Source: Aspidiotus rigidus (lineage: Eukaryota > Arthropoda > Insecta > Hemiptera > Diaspididae). Taken from it: DNA of 64,000 bases. A program made the position numbers and the translations under genes. A model generated the notes under the pieces. It did no database searches. It saw only the letters and a list, made by a program, of their open reading frames with translations, and was not told the origin of the DNA. The stretch covers positions 4,774,001-4,838,000 of the forward strand of contig JAVHKY010000056.1 of NCBI GenBank assembly GCA_035079385.1, read 5' to 3'. Numbering within the stretch: the stretch's first letter is position 1; each line of letters starts with the position of its first letter. This document shows, piece by piece, positions 1-11,639 of this stretch.

Positions 1-1
1 T

Positions 2-874
2 CTAATACTCGAGAACACTCTTCTTGAATCAAATGATTATGTAGTCCTCAACACAGGAGAAGCTACTTGTATTTCAGCTCGCTCCTCGTCGTCTATCGAT
101 CTTACAATTTGCAAACAACAAATGGCATGGCTATGCACATGGCAAACAATACCAGACCTCTCAGGCAGCAACCATCTGCCTATTCTAGTTCAACTTCACC
201 AAAATCCAAATAATCCCTCTTCTTCTAGTTCACATGAAAATACCCACAATATCTTTCATGACATCAACCTTAATGAAACAGATTGGAACAAATTTACTTT
301 AGTCTCAACCGAAAAAATAACTAATATAATAAACATTGAGTCCCAAGCGCTTCAAGCTTACCAGTCATTCACTTCCTCCATAACCTGGGCAATACGACAG
401 TCCGCTCCTAAGCGAAAACTAGCGGCTGCCAACACATCTCCAAAACGCACTACACCTATTTGGTGGACCACTCAATGTCAACAAGCTGTAAAAGATCGCC
501 GTAAAGCACTTAGAAACTTTAAAATTAACCCTTCTGAACAAAATTTCATCCATCTCTGCAAAATGAACGCCCTAGCAAAAAGAACCTTCAAGAACGAACG
601 TAAGGACTCCTGGAGATCCTTCATACAATCTTTCAATAGATCTACCCCAATCTCTGAGATATGGAACAAAGCCAAAGCTTTAAGATATAGAATAAAAAAT
701 CCAAATTCGTGCATTCCGTCTACTGAGCAAACTGACCTATTTTTATCGACAGTGAATCCCAGCTATCCGCCATCTGTAGAAGAAACCACCCCACTAAATT
801 TCATCCCATGCTCATCGCATTGGTTGGAACAACCCTTTCTCCTAGAAGAACTAAAGAATGCGCTATTCAACTAA
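2..874 (+). pseudogene. LINE endonuclease C-terminus and linker
   Basis: The frame is open from the window edge to a TAA at 872-874. Before the first ATG (122) it already reads VVLNTGEAT...SIDLTI, and just after it GSNHLPI, the usual C-terminal signature of LINE APE endonucleases (SDH-P-I box; here the D is N). The ATG at 122 is therefore internal, not the start. A lysine-rich linker follows (about residues 100-200 of the open stretch). The stop at 872-874 falls just before the APGIDGI motif that opens the RT domain, so it is a nonsense lesion rather than a natural end. Confidence 0.85.
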
Positions 875-2111
875 AAGGACACAGCACCAGGCATTGACGG
901 TATTTCATATGATATTCTGAAGCATCTCTCCCTTTCCTCATTAGTGGTGCTCTGCAGACTGTTGAATGCACTGTGGACTCAATCCCTAGTCCCCGATATT
1001 TGGAGACAATCCAGAATCATTGGAATTCCAAAGAAAGACTCTTCAAAACTACGACCAATAGCATTAGCTACATGTATCCGCAAATTAGTAGATAGCATAC
1101 TAAATAAAAGACTGGTTCACTGGCTTGAATCCAATTCAGTCCTTCCTCCAAATTTTTATGGCTTTCGCTCCGGGCGTGGAGCCATTGACGCAGTGACTTA
1201 TTTGACTACTGAAATTCATAAAGCTTTCCTGAACAAACAACACCTCATAGCAGCCTTCTTAGATATCGATTCAGTATACCCTAGTGTACATGTCCCTACT
1301 TTAGTGAAATTATTATTCCATATCGGATTACCGAGTCACTTTGTTCATTTCATCAATTCTTTATTTATCGACCGACGCATCTATCATTATTCTAATCATG
1401 GCGTCTCGTATAGGAACTCCTACCTGAGGCTCCCACAGAGTTTTCCCTTATCTCCTACTTTATTTAACATAATACGCTTTGTTCTTACTTCCTAATATAG
1501 ATAATGTAAAATCTATCTGCTTTGCAGATGACATAGTACTCTTTTCTGCTCACTCTAACCTAACAGCCGCAACTACACAAGCTCAAATCGCTGTTGATCA
1601 AATTTCAGACAAGGCTAGAAAATTGAATTTTACAATCTCTTCTTCCAAAGCGACAACCATGATTTTCTCTCTTAAACCACATAATGCCGCAAACGCAATC
1701 CTCACAGTCTACAACACTCCTCTTCCGATTGTTTCTACAATGGAATAGGTACCTCGGAATTACATTCGACTCAAAATTACTATGGAAACATCATATTACT
1801 AATCTTATCTTCAAGGCTGGGCCTTACATTAACCTTCTCAAAATGCTTGCCTCTACGCAATGGGGAGGAGACCCGACGATAATGACACTCCTCTATAATT
1901 CGATTATTCGCTCAAAATTTGACTACGGTTCTACACTATACGGCTCGGCAAGTAAAACTCATTTAAATAAAATAGACTCCTTCCAAAACAAATGCATTAG
2001 ACTCATAATAGGAGCTCTACAATCCACGCCGATTCCAGCCCTCTGCGCTGAAACAGGAATTATCCCCCTACATTTTCGACGCAACTACCTCACTGATCGA
2101 TATTCCTAATT
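875..2111 (+). pseudogene. LINE reverse transcriptase domain, frameshifted
   Basis: After the TAA the same frame gives TAPGIDGISYDIL, IPKKDSSKLRPIAL, NFYGFRSGRGAIDA and FLDIDSVYPSV (the first catalytic Asp block), down to 1495. The PQGSPLSP box is degraded to PQSFPLSP. The second catalytic block, CFADDIVLF, lies in the frame of 1479-1748. The thumb region starting RYLGITFD continues in a third frame (1745-2109). At least two frameshifts thus interrupt the domain. The motif set is that of group I non-LTR retrotransposons. Confidence 0.87.
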
Positions 2112-3243
2112 AGAGGTATTGCGTATCAATCCTCACATCTGAACGATAACATTATATATTTACTCAAACACTGGAGATTTGTAGATTGGCAGCTACCCCT
2201 TTTTTGTAGAAGGGCTAAGCTCATTTTTCGATTTCAACGTTTTACAGTTTCACTTCCAGCCTACAGATTATCGCCATTCCCCTTTAACCAGATTTTCAGT
2301 GCAATTAACATTCATAAACTACCTACAGACAACAACTCCAACCCTCAAGAAGTTTTTCAATCATATGCTCAACAAAATTTTCCCCATCACACATTTATTT
2401 TTACTGATGGTTCGAAGAATCTGGAGGGTGTAGGAATGGCATTCTGGATACCTTCCTCCTCATTTAAATTCGAACTTTCTCTGCCCACTTTCACATCAGT
2501 CTTCCATGCAGAACAAATGGCCATTTTCCAAGCTCTGTTACACATAAAACAAAATCACACTATAGGTAAATTTCTCATACTTTCGGACTCTCTTTCGGCA
2601 TTGCAATCCACATCCTCCGCTCCGTGTCAAGTAAACGATTCGTTGGCTTTACCAATCATCACCCTAATCAATTCTCTCTCTCCGATCAAAATAAATCTCT
2701 TATGGATCCCCGGTCACGCGGGAATCCTTCATAACGAAATAGTAGACAACATAGCTAAACTAGCACGTACTTCAATGTCCTCTTCAAAATTATTACCGAT
2801 GTCTGAATTATTTTCTCTTACTCGCCAATCTACCCAAGATGACTGGGCTCTTCAATATCATAATTCTTTCAATAATTCGAACTCACAATACTTACTCATC
2901 CAACCGCAATTACCATCATTCCCATGGTACAAACAATTCAATAATTTTCAACGCTCCTACATAATAAAACTAAGTCGCCTTCGTTTTGGTCACAACCGAC
3001 TTCCTTACCATCTAAAAAGAATAAATGTTACGGATTCTGATCTATGTCCTTTCCATATAGATTCGCCTACTCGAGCAGATGCAAATCATATTTTCTTTGA
3101 ATGTTCAGAACTAAAAACCTTTAGAAAGACATTATATTCCGAAATTTTAAAATTACGAATTCCCACACCCCTGAGAGCTATAGACCTTCTTTCTACTGAT
3201 AACGACGATATCTTTCCTCACATTAAAAAATTCTTGTCATAAT
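2112..3243 (+). pseudogene. LINE RNase H domain and C-terminal Cys/His segment
   Basis: One uninterrupted frame runs from the stop near 2107 to TAA at 3241-3243. RNase H residues are all visible: Asp in FTDGS (codon at 2406), Glu in FHAEQMA, Asp in ILSDSLSAL and the last Asp in WIPGHAGILHNEIVDNIAK. Near the end, LRFGHNRLP and a C...H...H...C cluster (DLCPFHIDS...NHIFFEC) match the tail seen after RNase H in many arthropod LINEs. This segment has no lesions, while the RT upstream has several, so the copy has probably not been dead for long. Confidence 0.87.
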
Positions 3244-3300
3244 TGCCTGAACATATATCAATCTAAATCTACAACGAGGTAAGGCCTAGAAGCCATCCTC

Positions 3301-4340
3301 TATTCCAACCTTTTTTTTTTTTTTTTAACTATTATTTTAATTTTCCATTGCAAATTATTATTATTATTTTTAATACTTAATTTTCTCTTTATTACTGTCT
3401 TTAGTTTGATAATTTTGTCTTTTTTTTTTTTCTTTTTTTTATGATTTGTAGCAATAAATATGGTTGGATTGTAAAAAAAAAAAAAAAAAAAAAAACCATC
3501 TATAAAATCTTTTCGGTTCACATGAATAAAAACGCGTTCCTTCAATGCTTCATTGTAGGACGCGAAGACGCGTTTTTTTACTTTAGAGCTCGAAGAGTTC
3601 AATTGCGCGCATGCGCGTATTCTGTATGCGTGGAACATTTTGGCGGTCGCGAACGAAAATGATCTTTTAATAATTTTAAATACAACACTCGAATTTTTCC
3701 TTTTGTTCATCAATTGTAAGAAAATTACAATTTTGTTTTCCATCAACAATGTTATGGTGCTCTAATAAAAAAGTGAAAATTTTAATTATAGATCATCTCA
3801 CGTTTGCGTTTTTATTCATGCCAACCGAGAAATAGCGTACCTCACATGTGAGCGGAGGAAAGCGAAAGCGATATACTCGCGCTGCATGGCGGCCCTCGCC
3901 GCGGCTCGGGTCGCCAAAGCGCTCGTATAGAAATCGCTCTCCTCCGTCCCTTATAGCGTAATATACTATTTTATAACCATGAAGCAAAAGTGCTGTGTAT
4001 TGCGTTTGTTTTTCATAGCAAAACACGCCGTTGTCAGAACCGTGGCAAAAATGTTTCACCCATCGCGAAAATCAGGTCAGTCGTGCCATTTGAACAATTT
4101 GTAAGCATTCTTTTTGAATGATAATCAATTTAAATTGTAGGCTCAAGTATTCCTTTCACTTCATAGTGTTTGTAACAATATTGGAACTCGCCAATCCACA
4201 CTCGCTTCGCCCGTGTGGCTACACTGCGCTCGTTCCAATATCGTTCATTTTCGCCGCTCATTACAAAATATACTATTACAGCATGTATAGTGACCAAAAT
4301 ACGGGGGCACTGCGAAAACAAATGATATTATTGCCGAAGA
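3301..4340. other. Gene-free stretch with homopolymers and two GC-rich patches
   Basis: There are T-runs at 3310-3326 and 3418-3440 and an A-run at 3472-3495. The latter two give spurious lysine- and phenylalanine-rich ORFs. Two patches are GC-rich against the background: 3555-3655 (alternating purine-pyrimidine near 3604-3619) and 3840-3960. They could be old promoter or CpG-rich sequence, but no gene is recognisable next to them. Confidence 0.5.
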
Positions 4341-4354
4341 ACAGAAAGGGTGTA

Positions 4355-5098
4355 AGAAAAACGCTTATGGCTGCAAAGAGCTATTGGTGTTAGACCAGCT
4401 GATTCTAGAGCAAGCGAAGAAAGCTAACAGGAAGCTCAGCGTTGCATATATAGATTATCAGAAGGCCTTTAATTCGCTTCCCCCAACTGGCTTGTCAAGT
4501 GCCTGGAGATATACAAAGTAAACCCGGTAATTATTGCTTGGCTTGGCTCAATGATGAAAAGATGGTCGACTAGTATCTAGCTGAGAACGTCCAAGACAGT
4601 AATACATATAAATGCGATCAAGATCAGAATAGGCATCTTTCAAGACGACACACTAAGCCCTTTGTGGTTCTGCTTGGCGTTAAACCCACTTTCAACGTTC
4701 CTGAATAAGAATTCAAACGGCTTTAACGTCAGAGACAACAGGAAAACGCTTTATAACATATCCCATTTATGGTATATGGATGACATCAAATTATATGCTT
4801 CTACAAGGCAAAAGCTAACCCAGGTGCTCAAAATAGAACAGATGTTCTCAAGAGATGTCCAAACGACATTTGGAATGGTTGAGTGCCGCATCCTCAAAAT
4901 TGGTAGCAATGGGATAATAGATACAGCAAGGGATAACAGAGTTGATATCGCTGATCTGGAACCGGAGGACACATACTACAGGTACCTTGGAATATTTGTA
5001 CAACAGAATCGGAGAACAGAGCACCAAGTTATGAAGAAAGAACTTGGAAATGAATATGTCAAAAGGGTCAGGTGTATTCTTAAGAAAAAGCCTGTTTA
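4355..5098 (+). pseudogene. Reverse transcriptase fragment with YMDD box
   Basis: 4355-4500 reads LSVAYIDYQKAFNSLP, the first catalytic Asp block. The reading then shifts to a frame with CLEIYKVNPVIIAWL. From about 4620 it reads IGIFQDDTLSPLWF (normally GD-SLSP) and, at 4770-4800, HLWYMDDIKLYAST, the catalytic YMDD block. The open part ends with TAA at 5097-5099, but the homology continues in another frame (INTYATLVPTYSFGVIKWT), so that stop is a lesion. The YMDD-LKLYA wording is typical of the arthropod elements usually labelled type R2. Confidence 0.82.
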
Positions 5099-6220
5099 AA
5101 GCAATCAATACTTATGCAACCCTAGTGCCAACTTACTCGTTTGGAGTTATCAAGTGGACAGGGACTGAGCTGGAGGACTAGGAGCGAAAAACCCGGATAA
5201 TGCTGACCAGGGAAAGGACGTCGCACCCTAAGTCAGCAATTGAACGGCAAGTACTCCCAAGGTACAAGGGCGGAAGAGGCTTGGACCTGGCTGTGTAAGG
5301 AGCAGGTGGAAAATATACGGTTGTACTTCCGGAAACGAGCGACTGGGTCGGCATTGCATAACGCGGTCATAAATGCAGACAGAGGATTGGAGACTGCTCT
5401 CTTGAGAGAGGAAGCGCAGAGAAAAGTAAACAAGATGGAAGATATAAAAACTCGACTGGCTCAGTGGAAAAGTAAGGTGCTACATAGGCGGTACTTATCA
5501 GTATTGGAGATGGATGAGGTTGATACCAAGGCATCCCTCAGATGACTGAATGACGGATTTCTATTCCTCGAGACAGGGATTTTTTTTTGCTATTCAAGAT
5601 CAAATCATTGGAACAAGAAACTACCAGAAGTATATCATATAGGATGCTACCATCCAGGACGATAAATTCCGAGTAAGCCAGAAGGAAAGCGAAACGGTGC
5701 AGCACCTTATTGGCGGATGCAGCGGCCTGGTGACCGTGGATTATGAAGTACGACATGATAGTGTAGCAAAGGTAGTACACGCAGCAATAATAGGGAAATT
5801 CTTCAGTGATCAGAAACCTGAGCCATACTACAAGTGTGACCCCCCAAAATAATGGAAAATGAAGCGGTAGCGATCTATTGGGATAGGGCCATATACACGC
5901 ATAAAACCGTCGCTCATAACAGGCCCGACATAACGCTCGAAAATAAAAAGCGCAGAATAGTGTATTTGATCGACATTGCGGTGCCTAAGACACCTAATAT
6001 GATGCAAACGGTCCACCATGAAATTAAGAGATATACAGAGCTCGCAATGGAAACTGAGAACCAATGAAAAATGAAGGCCAAAGTCATGCCGGTGGTAATA
6101 ACGACCAATGGAGTGGTGGGAAAAGTTGGTAAAAGTTCCAAGATTAAAGTTCCAAACCATTATTTCCAAAGTGAAAAGGTCCAGAGTACAGTTGTTCCAC
6201 AAATAAGAAAGTTCCAACAT
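5099..6220 (+). pseudogene. LINE C-terminus: zinc-knuckle-like region and restriction-like endonuclease
   Basis: 5240-5545 is an open, lysine- and glutamate-rich piece. A neighbouring frame there gives PRYKGGRGLDL, a block common after the RT of these elements. 5690-5850 gives QHLIGGCSGL followed by YEVRHDSVAKVVH. 5852-6067 gives the nuclease core: RPDITLENKKRRIVYLIDIAVP, then K and Y further on (HHEIKRYTEL), the RPD...D-A-V-P...K...Y signature of REL endonucleases. After the TGA at 6065-6067 the homology resumes (KAKVMPVVI), so the domain was once longer. Confidence 0.8.
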
Positions 6221-7394
6221 ATGAAATGAATTTTTTAGATTTTGAAAGTGTATCGAAGGTAACTTATTACAAAAATGTAGATTATATACAAGACAGCTGA
6301 CGGCGCACACTGCAGGACTCTAAAAATTTTCACAGGAGGTGTAGTAACGTCGTCTGTAGCTTTTCGTTTGATCCCCCCTATACTGAGCAAATAGCCCGTG
6401 CAGCAGTCGTGCGAACGACCCGCTAGAGTTGGTTCCACTTTTGCGACTAAATGCTGACAAGCTAGCGACTTTCAATTCACACAACTTGGACGCTCGTGTA
6501 AACGCGACTGAAGTAAAATGGTTGAATAAATATGCCAGCGCATTCTCTTCTGAACGTGCAGCATGCACCAAACGTGCCTTTAAAAAGAAAATGCCTATTA
6601 GCTTTTCATACTAAATCAATCGACGTTCTTTCATTTTTTGTTTTTTTTTCTTTCAGACTCAGATAACAATTGACTACAAAAAAGAAAGAAAGAAAGAAAG
6701 AAGGAAAAAAAAAAAAAAAACATGAACTATCGCGAAGATTAAAAATAGTTGAACAAGCTTTCATGATAATTATTGAATAGCCTCAAATATCAGTGCAATA
6801 TCGGACATTGATGATGAAGTTATCGCAACACATAGGTATTTATCAGTCTTATATCATCATCTTAATGTGTTTGTGCAAATCAAACCGCAATATTTAAAAT
6901 TAATAGATATCTGCGAAATTATTCGTTCGCCTAAAGGTTACAAAAAATCGAATTATTATCGTTAACCAAGTTGACGATCATGAAATTAAAAAATTACTTC
7001 GATTCACATAAATACTCTAATTTTCAATCACTACATTGGCTTACCCGATAAAAAATTCCAATTCTCTACACCTTGGTGCTGCGAGTGCGCATTATTTAAA
7101 AATATTATGAATTTTATCCAAAATAATCGAGGAAAAAGAAGGAGTGAAAGAAATATAATACTTTCCAGGATGTACAAGTACTGGGTTCTGTGTCCCGAGA
7201 AACGCTTACAAAAACCTTTCCCCTGCTTGTCGATGGAAAAGTTCTCTTCCACAGCTTCACAATTATCGTTCTATTTTCATAATGTATTTTTAGTTGAAAA
7301 ATAAAGATCAGCGAGGTACCAGCAAATGTATTTTTAAAATATCACGTCCATATGAGCCATTTTTGAAAATCGCGATGCGGAGTTGAAGTCAATA
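6221..7394. other. Gene-free stretch with a GAAA-rich microsatellite
   Basis: No ORF here carries a recognisable domain. A (GAAA)n tract followed by an A-run lies at 6680-6720. The rest is unremarkable AT-rich DNA. Confidence 0.5.
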
Positions 7395-7490
7395 GATTTA
7401 TCATCAGGCAATCCTTACAATGACAGAATACTCAAAGAGTAGAGTAAACGAAAAAACCAATTACAAAGACCGCAGATATAAAGGAGAAGA

Positions 7491-7526
7491 TGCGAGATCT
7501 TTCGGTTAACAAACCATCATCGGGCA
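7491..7526 (-). ncRNA. Hammerhead-ribozyme-like motif of PLE-2
   Basis: Read on the - strand: CCGATGA (core; canonical CTGANGA, here T4 to C), one extra T, helix II GGTT/AACC with a 4-nt loop, GAAA, then AGATCT (7495-7500) and a C as cleavage nucleotide. AGATCT is self-complementary, so helix III could form only between two copies, as in dimeric hammerheads. Helix I is weak (GC/GC). The core substitution makes activity doubtful. Confidence 0.5.
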
Positions 7527-7580
7527 AAGTTAGAACGCCACTGACCCAGATACGACTCATAAAACAGAATACCAACGAGA

Positions 7581-7934
7581 TCAGGACTGAACGAGCGAGC
7601 CCTCGCGAGGTGACTCAAACTCGTAGACCAATTCGACTAAATCTTCGTCGGGAAAATACCTGTTGAGTACGGTAATATCGTCACTTTTCAGATGACGCAC
7701 TATTTCGATATTTTCCAACGCAACGCGCTTGAAGTAAGAATTATCCTTGTGGAGAAGGGTAGCCGAACCTTCCTTGAAACTATGACCACTGGAGATAAGG
7801 TGGTCCGCAAAGGCCGAATAACCCAAATTACCTTCCTTCCAGGCCTTAAGGTACTCCTCTACTCGAATTCCAAGCTGGCGACCCGTCTCGCCTATGTATA
7901 CGCCGTTACAATCCCTGCACTCCAACTTGTACAC
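7581..7934 (-). pseudogene. GIY-YIG endonuclease domain of PLE-2
   Basis: Open for 117 codons. YKLECRDCNGVYIGETGRQLGIRVEEYLKAW carries a CxxC pair, the YIG box and the catalytic-arginine helix (blocks shown in part: CRDCNGVYIGETGRQL). SAFADHLISSGHSF and the C-terminal ALENIEIVRHL follow. PLEs are the only retroelements with this nuclease C-terminal to the RT. A single-base shift separates it from the linker upstream, so it is part of a broken gene rather than a stand-alone one. Confidence 0.85.
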
Positions 7935-8290
7935 CCCGCTCCTCTCCCCCCACGGGATGGGGTCCTTTGTCTAACAAACAAACCCTTCACAGTAGTGAGT
8001 TTATAAAAAGCAGGCCTGAAGCCAAAGGGGCGGAGGACACGAGTCAGCTTGGATGAAAACTCACCCAAAAACGGGAGCTTGATCCAACGTAATCTCTTAT
8101 TATTATTACCACTCAGATCGCGGGGGAGGGAAGTGGTAGAATCAAGGCCCTTCCTCGTAAGTTTTTTTACGGACCATACGGTCAATGTCCAAGTTGACCA
8201 GCTTTCCAAAAGGAGCTGGCGACCATTAAGTACTTGGCCGCTGTGAATGAGGTAGTTTGTGACTGTATGGTGAAATCGGTCAAAGTTGCT

Positions 8291-8964
8291 TATTTTTTGT
8301 CATGTTGAACCTTGACAAGATATTCCCCAAAACTAGTTTGGGGGCACGAAAATCCCCCACCCCTACTCTTCAATCATCTGTTGTGATCCAACACACTTGC
8401 AGAATGTTGCTACTGACCATCCGGAACCTATGAGCCTCAACTCTACTTGAAGGAACATGTCATATGCTGGATAATCCTCAAAAATCTTAGCTTTTACTCA
8501 CCTTAACGCCTTTTGAGCATTGATTTTATTACTACATTCACATGTCTAAAGTGCATTTTTTAGGAAATGTTATATAGAACAACATCTGTATGACGATTTT
8601 TTCCCTAAAGTGAATTTCTGATAAATTAAATTGAAGAAAATAACTTGAAACCTGTAAAAATCAAATTTTCAAAGCCAAATTTCAGTGCTGATTTTAAAGC
8701 TAACACAAGATTTTTATAGTGCATTTTGTAGAAAATTTTATGGGGAACAACTTTGTTTGGAGATTTTTCCTCTAATGTTGAACTCATGACGAGATATTTT
8801 CCAAAAACTAATTTTCAGGATCAAAAATTCCGTACCTTCGTCCCCCACATGGAGGTGGGGGCCGGCAACATATCTTAAATCATTTGCTGTGATATAACAG
8901 ACATATGTGCAAAGTATCACTTTTTAATCACAAAATGCAGGGTAAGTGACATGAACATCCCCAC
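8291..8964. repeat. Degenerate tandem repeat, units of about 170-240 bp
   Basis: Three diverged units share a T-rich block with TAGTGCATTTT...AGGAAATTTTAT...GAACAAC and a following TTGAACC..TGACAAGATATTTTCCAAAACTA block; compare 8310-8350, 8545-8610 and 8715-8825. CATC..TTTGCTGTGAT-like text occurs at 8388-8404 and 8880-8896. No coding potential. Confidence 0.55.
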
Positions 8965-9545
8965 TATTCCCCTTCCCCTCCTAAAACATATTTTCGGAAA
9001 CCGATCTTACCAATCATAACGTCGCCTTGTACTCTGTGAAGAGTGTTTTGATAGGAAATTTGTTTTACGGAGGAGAGGGACTATTTAAAACGAGGATGGC
9101 TGGACGCCGGCACCGTCCGGGAAAACGTCGCTCTTGGAATTTTTTTGAGCTATATAATGACGGAGGGAATTTGAAAACGTTTCAAATATAAAGTTATGAG
9201 TATGATGGGAAAGGGACTTGAAATTTTTCGACCTTTGAGCAAGACATATAGCTCGGAAGTCGAAGAGTTTTCCCCGCTAAAATATACAGCTCAAAAGTCG
9301 AAAATTTTCGAGTCTCCCTCCCATCATACTCATAGCTTGATATTTAAAATTTTTCCAAGTTCGCTCCATTATAGATGGCTCAAAAAAATTCCAAGAGCCA
9401 GGTTTTCCCGTATCTCCTCGTTTTAATTGCTCCATTTCCTCCATGAAACAGATTTTGTATTGAAACTTATTTCATAGAGTACAAAGTTGTGCTTGGTAAG
9501 ATCAGTTTCCGAAGTTATGATTTGGGAGAGGAAGGGGAAATGTAA
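8965..9545. repeat. Foldback element, imperfect arms of about 290 bp
   Basis: The two halves are reverse complements with mismatches. For example CGGAAACCGATCTTACCAA (8995-9013) matches the complement of TTGGTAAGATCAGTTTCCG (about 9497-9516), and GCTCTTGGAATTTTTTTGAGC (9131-9151) matches the complement of GCTCAAAAAAATTCCAAGAGC (9378-9398). The centre is near 9265. The inner part carries the alternating satellite found in the 38-55 kb elements, and GACGCCGGCACCGTCCGGG (9112-9130) matches their GC-rich end module. Confidence 0.75.
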
Positions 9546-11130
9546 CCAGGCATAGGGGGATCTTCAAGAAACTGGCACACAGTCGAAAATAGAAGGAAAC
9601 ATATGATTATGACTCAACTGACTAAATATTGATATCAAAATTGGTTTCAGAAAGTTCTGTTTTACCAACTTTTCCTGTTGAAAAAGTGAGGTATTACACC
9701 CGTCCGTTCAGGTTTTCTTATAAATAAATAAAATATATATTGTATGTATGCATACAGGCCTATATTAAGGCGTATAAGATTTTGTTTCCCCGCGAAGCTC
9801 TTCTAAAACTACTGAACGGATTTTTTCGAGACTTAGGCAAGTTTTAGTCTCATATTTGATGGTGTGCACTTAAAATTTGTTCAAGGATCGGATGAGTTTA
9901 ATTGATAGTAATTCATCAAAGCGTTTCCACTTGAGTTAATATGATTCTAAGGATTACGGTTGATGATGTTGAAAAAGAATATTCAGAGAAGTAATCAGAA
10001 TATAAATTTGCAAATACCGCAGAAATAACTATAATAGCCTTATAGCAAGGTGGAGAGGGGGGGGGGATGAATATTCTCAAGACTTTTTGTAGGTTTTATA
10101 TCACTTCCAGCCTAGAATAAGATAAAATTAAATTCAGGTTTTTTAATTGAATTATGGGTACTTTTACTCTGTTATCAGCTGATATGACGTCATGGAGACA
10201 GACTTTATAAGCTCAGTTTAAATATTCATTCTGCAAACATCTGGCTTGATTAATAGATGATTGGTATTTAATTTAAACAGTAGACGGACTCTCTCCATGA
10301 GTTTTAAATCGTGAGAGGAAAAGTCGTTCTCACGCCACTACTGCGAGAGGGGTATTCTATAACTTGTTTTCCTTTCCTTTCCTTTCCTTTCCTTTCCTTT
10401 CCTTTCCTTTCCTTTCCTTTTTTTTTTTTCTACGCGCGAGTGTTTTGGGTGATATGTTTTGCTTGAAATTGAACACAATTTTGCGATATTTTAAACTGTA
10501 TTCTTGTTAGAAAAAAATTATACATGATATTTTCCGACCCCTTCCCTTTCCTGTCTATACCCCCCTCGAATACCTCAAGTAATTTATATACGCCCCCTCA
10601 TCTGTATATGAGAAAAGGAAAACTTGAGAAAGTTCCTAAACTCGCAAAAGTTGTAGGTTGAATAAGGAGTCGAGTGCTGGGAGCATCCGCACTTCTGCGG
10701 ACAGATTGGCTCACGAATGTTGTTCTGAATTCGTATGTTTGTCCTCAAGTTAATAAAATAATTTCGCCCTTAATCCATTCATCAATACAATTTTGAATTG
10801 GTTTATTACTTGTATAAAGAGCGGTTTGACTTCCAATCGGAGGAACATTCATTCCCAAAATATACTCCGCCCCGTGTTTCCGAACTCAAATCATTGGTCT
10901 ACGAGCATTATTATCTACAGGTTTCTGTACACTTTTTCATTACATGTCCGATAGACCTTCCTCAGCTTGTTCCATATATTCACGTCAGTCGTGAGCAACA
11001 TGGTGGTATAATTTATTGTTGCCTAAAAATTTTATTAACTATGTCATCCCATTCGATTTTTTGTTTTCCCTTCTTCCTACTTATTTTTAAACATCAATTT
11101 TCAACATTGTAAGTTGTCCACCTATCCTCT
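9546..11130. other. Gene-free stretch
   Basis: AT-rich, with no supported gene. It holds the TTTCC microsatellite listed separately and a G-run at 10055-10066. The 104-codon ORF at 10798-11112 has no recognisable motif. Confidence 0.5.
10366..10430. repeat. (TTTCC)n pentanucleotide microsatellite with T-run
   Basis: Ten or so uninterrupted TTTCC units, then a T-run to 10429. Confidence 0.95.
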
Positions 11131-11199
11131 ATTTGTCTTGATGCGTATACCTTTTCAGTCCCATTTTAACCTTTTTGTAGTCTTTATATTTGTACGTGA

Positions 11200-11620
11200 A
11201 ATTTACCCTATGGCTTAATCTTTTCTTTATTACTTTTAAATTCGGTTTGTTCGTTGTATTCCTTTATTGTCCTTTCCACCGAATTTTGTGCTAATTTTAT
11301 TTTATTTTCGTCTATTTCTTCCATTGTCCATACTTGAGATCCGTAAGTCATTGTGAGCATTACGCAACTATTTAGGACTTTGACTTTATTTCTTATTGTA
11401 AAATTTCCTCGGAGTATGTACATCTTAGCGACCAGAATTTTTTTCACGCAGTTTATATCCTTCTTTCTTTTTCTGCTGAAGTTCTATTCTCCATTGTTAT
11501 ATTTTGCCCCTGGTATATTATTTCTTTCACAGTCTTGTATCTTTTTCCCATTGAATACTATTTCTATTACTTTATTTTGTTTATTTATTGCCCTTGTTTT
11601 ACCTACGTTCATACTCACTT
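11200..11620 (-). pseudogene. LINE reverse transcriptase C-terminal fragment
   Basis: The - strand reads ILRGNFTIRNKVKVLNSCVM, then LTYGSQVWTM with a Met insertion (MTYGSQVWTMEE) and LAQNSVERTI. This is the thumb and C-terminal pattern of many LINE RTs (K..lf..cVlp.l.YG.e.Wt...l...q...er.ml). Upstream (11450-11620, other frames) MNVGKTRA and VFNGKKIQD fit the block before it. Only about 130 residues are left and the catalytic part is absent. Confidence 0.7.
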
Positions 11621-11639
11621 CTTTGCTTTACTAACATTA

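Larger units (their letters stand above)
1..3300 (+). mobile_element. Non-LTR retrotransposon (LINE) with APE endonuclease, RT and RNase H; cut by the window edge
   Basis: The + strand reads, in order, the end of an apurinic-type endonuclease, a reverse transcriptase, an RNase H domain and a C-terminal Cys/His segment. This order is typical of RNase H-bearing LINE groups (I/R1/LOA-like). The 5' end lies outside the window. The coding sequence ends with TAA at 3241-3243 and a short 3' tail follows before a T-run at 3310. Lesions are few: an in-frame TAA at 872-874, a frame change near 1480-1495, another near 1745 and a stop near 2107. The copy is therefore dead but fairly young. The exact clade needs a phylogeny. 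Confidence 0.88.
4345..6220 (+). mobile_element. Decayed non-LTR retrotransposon with C-terminal restriction-like endonuclease (R2/R4-type architecture)
   Basis: A second LINE, unrelated to the one at 1-3300. The order is RT, then a GGRGL block, then a GC-x-L...Y..RH zinc-knuckle-like stretch, then a PD-(D/E)xK endonuclease: the architecture of site-specific or REL-endonuclease LINEs (R2, R4, Dong, NeSL and relatives). The frames change at about 4480, 4620, 5095, 5270 and 5560. A TGA at 6065-6067 sits where related proteins have Trp. No 5' domain or target duplication could be made out. Confidence 0.8.
7395..8290 (-). mobile_element. 5'-truncated Penelope-like element (PLE-2)
   Basis: On the - strand this holds the end of a PLE: the linker (about 8290-7940), the GIY-YIG nuclease (7934-7581) and a 3' region to about 7395 similar to that of the intact PLE at 20.7-24.4 kb. 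The linker reads LDSTTSLPRD, RWIKLPFLG and LRPFGFRPAFYKLTTV. The nuclease reads GVYKLECRDCNGVYIGETGRQL. One-base frameshifts fall near 8170 and 7950. The RT is missing, so this is a 5'-truncated copy. Confidence 0.88.

Noticed and set aside
3300..3749. 149-codon Lys/Phe-rich ORF on the - strand
   Set aside because: Held open by the T- and A-runs at 3310, 3420 and 3472.
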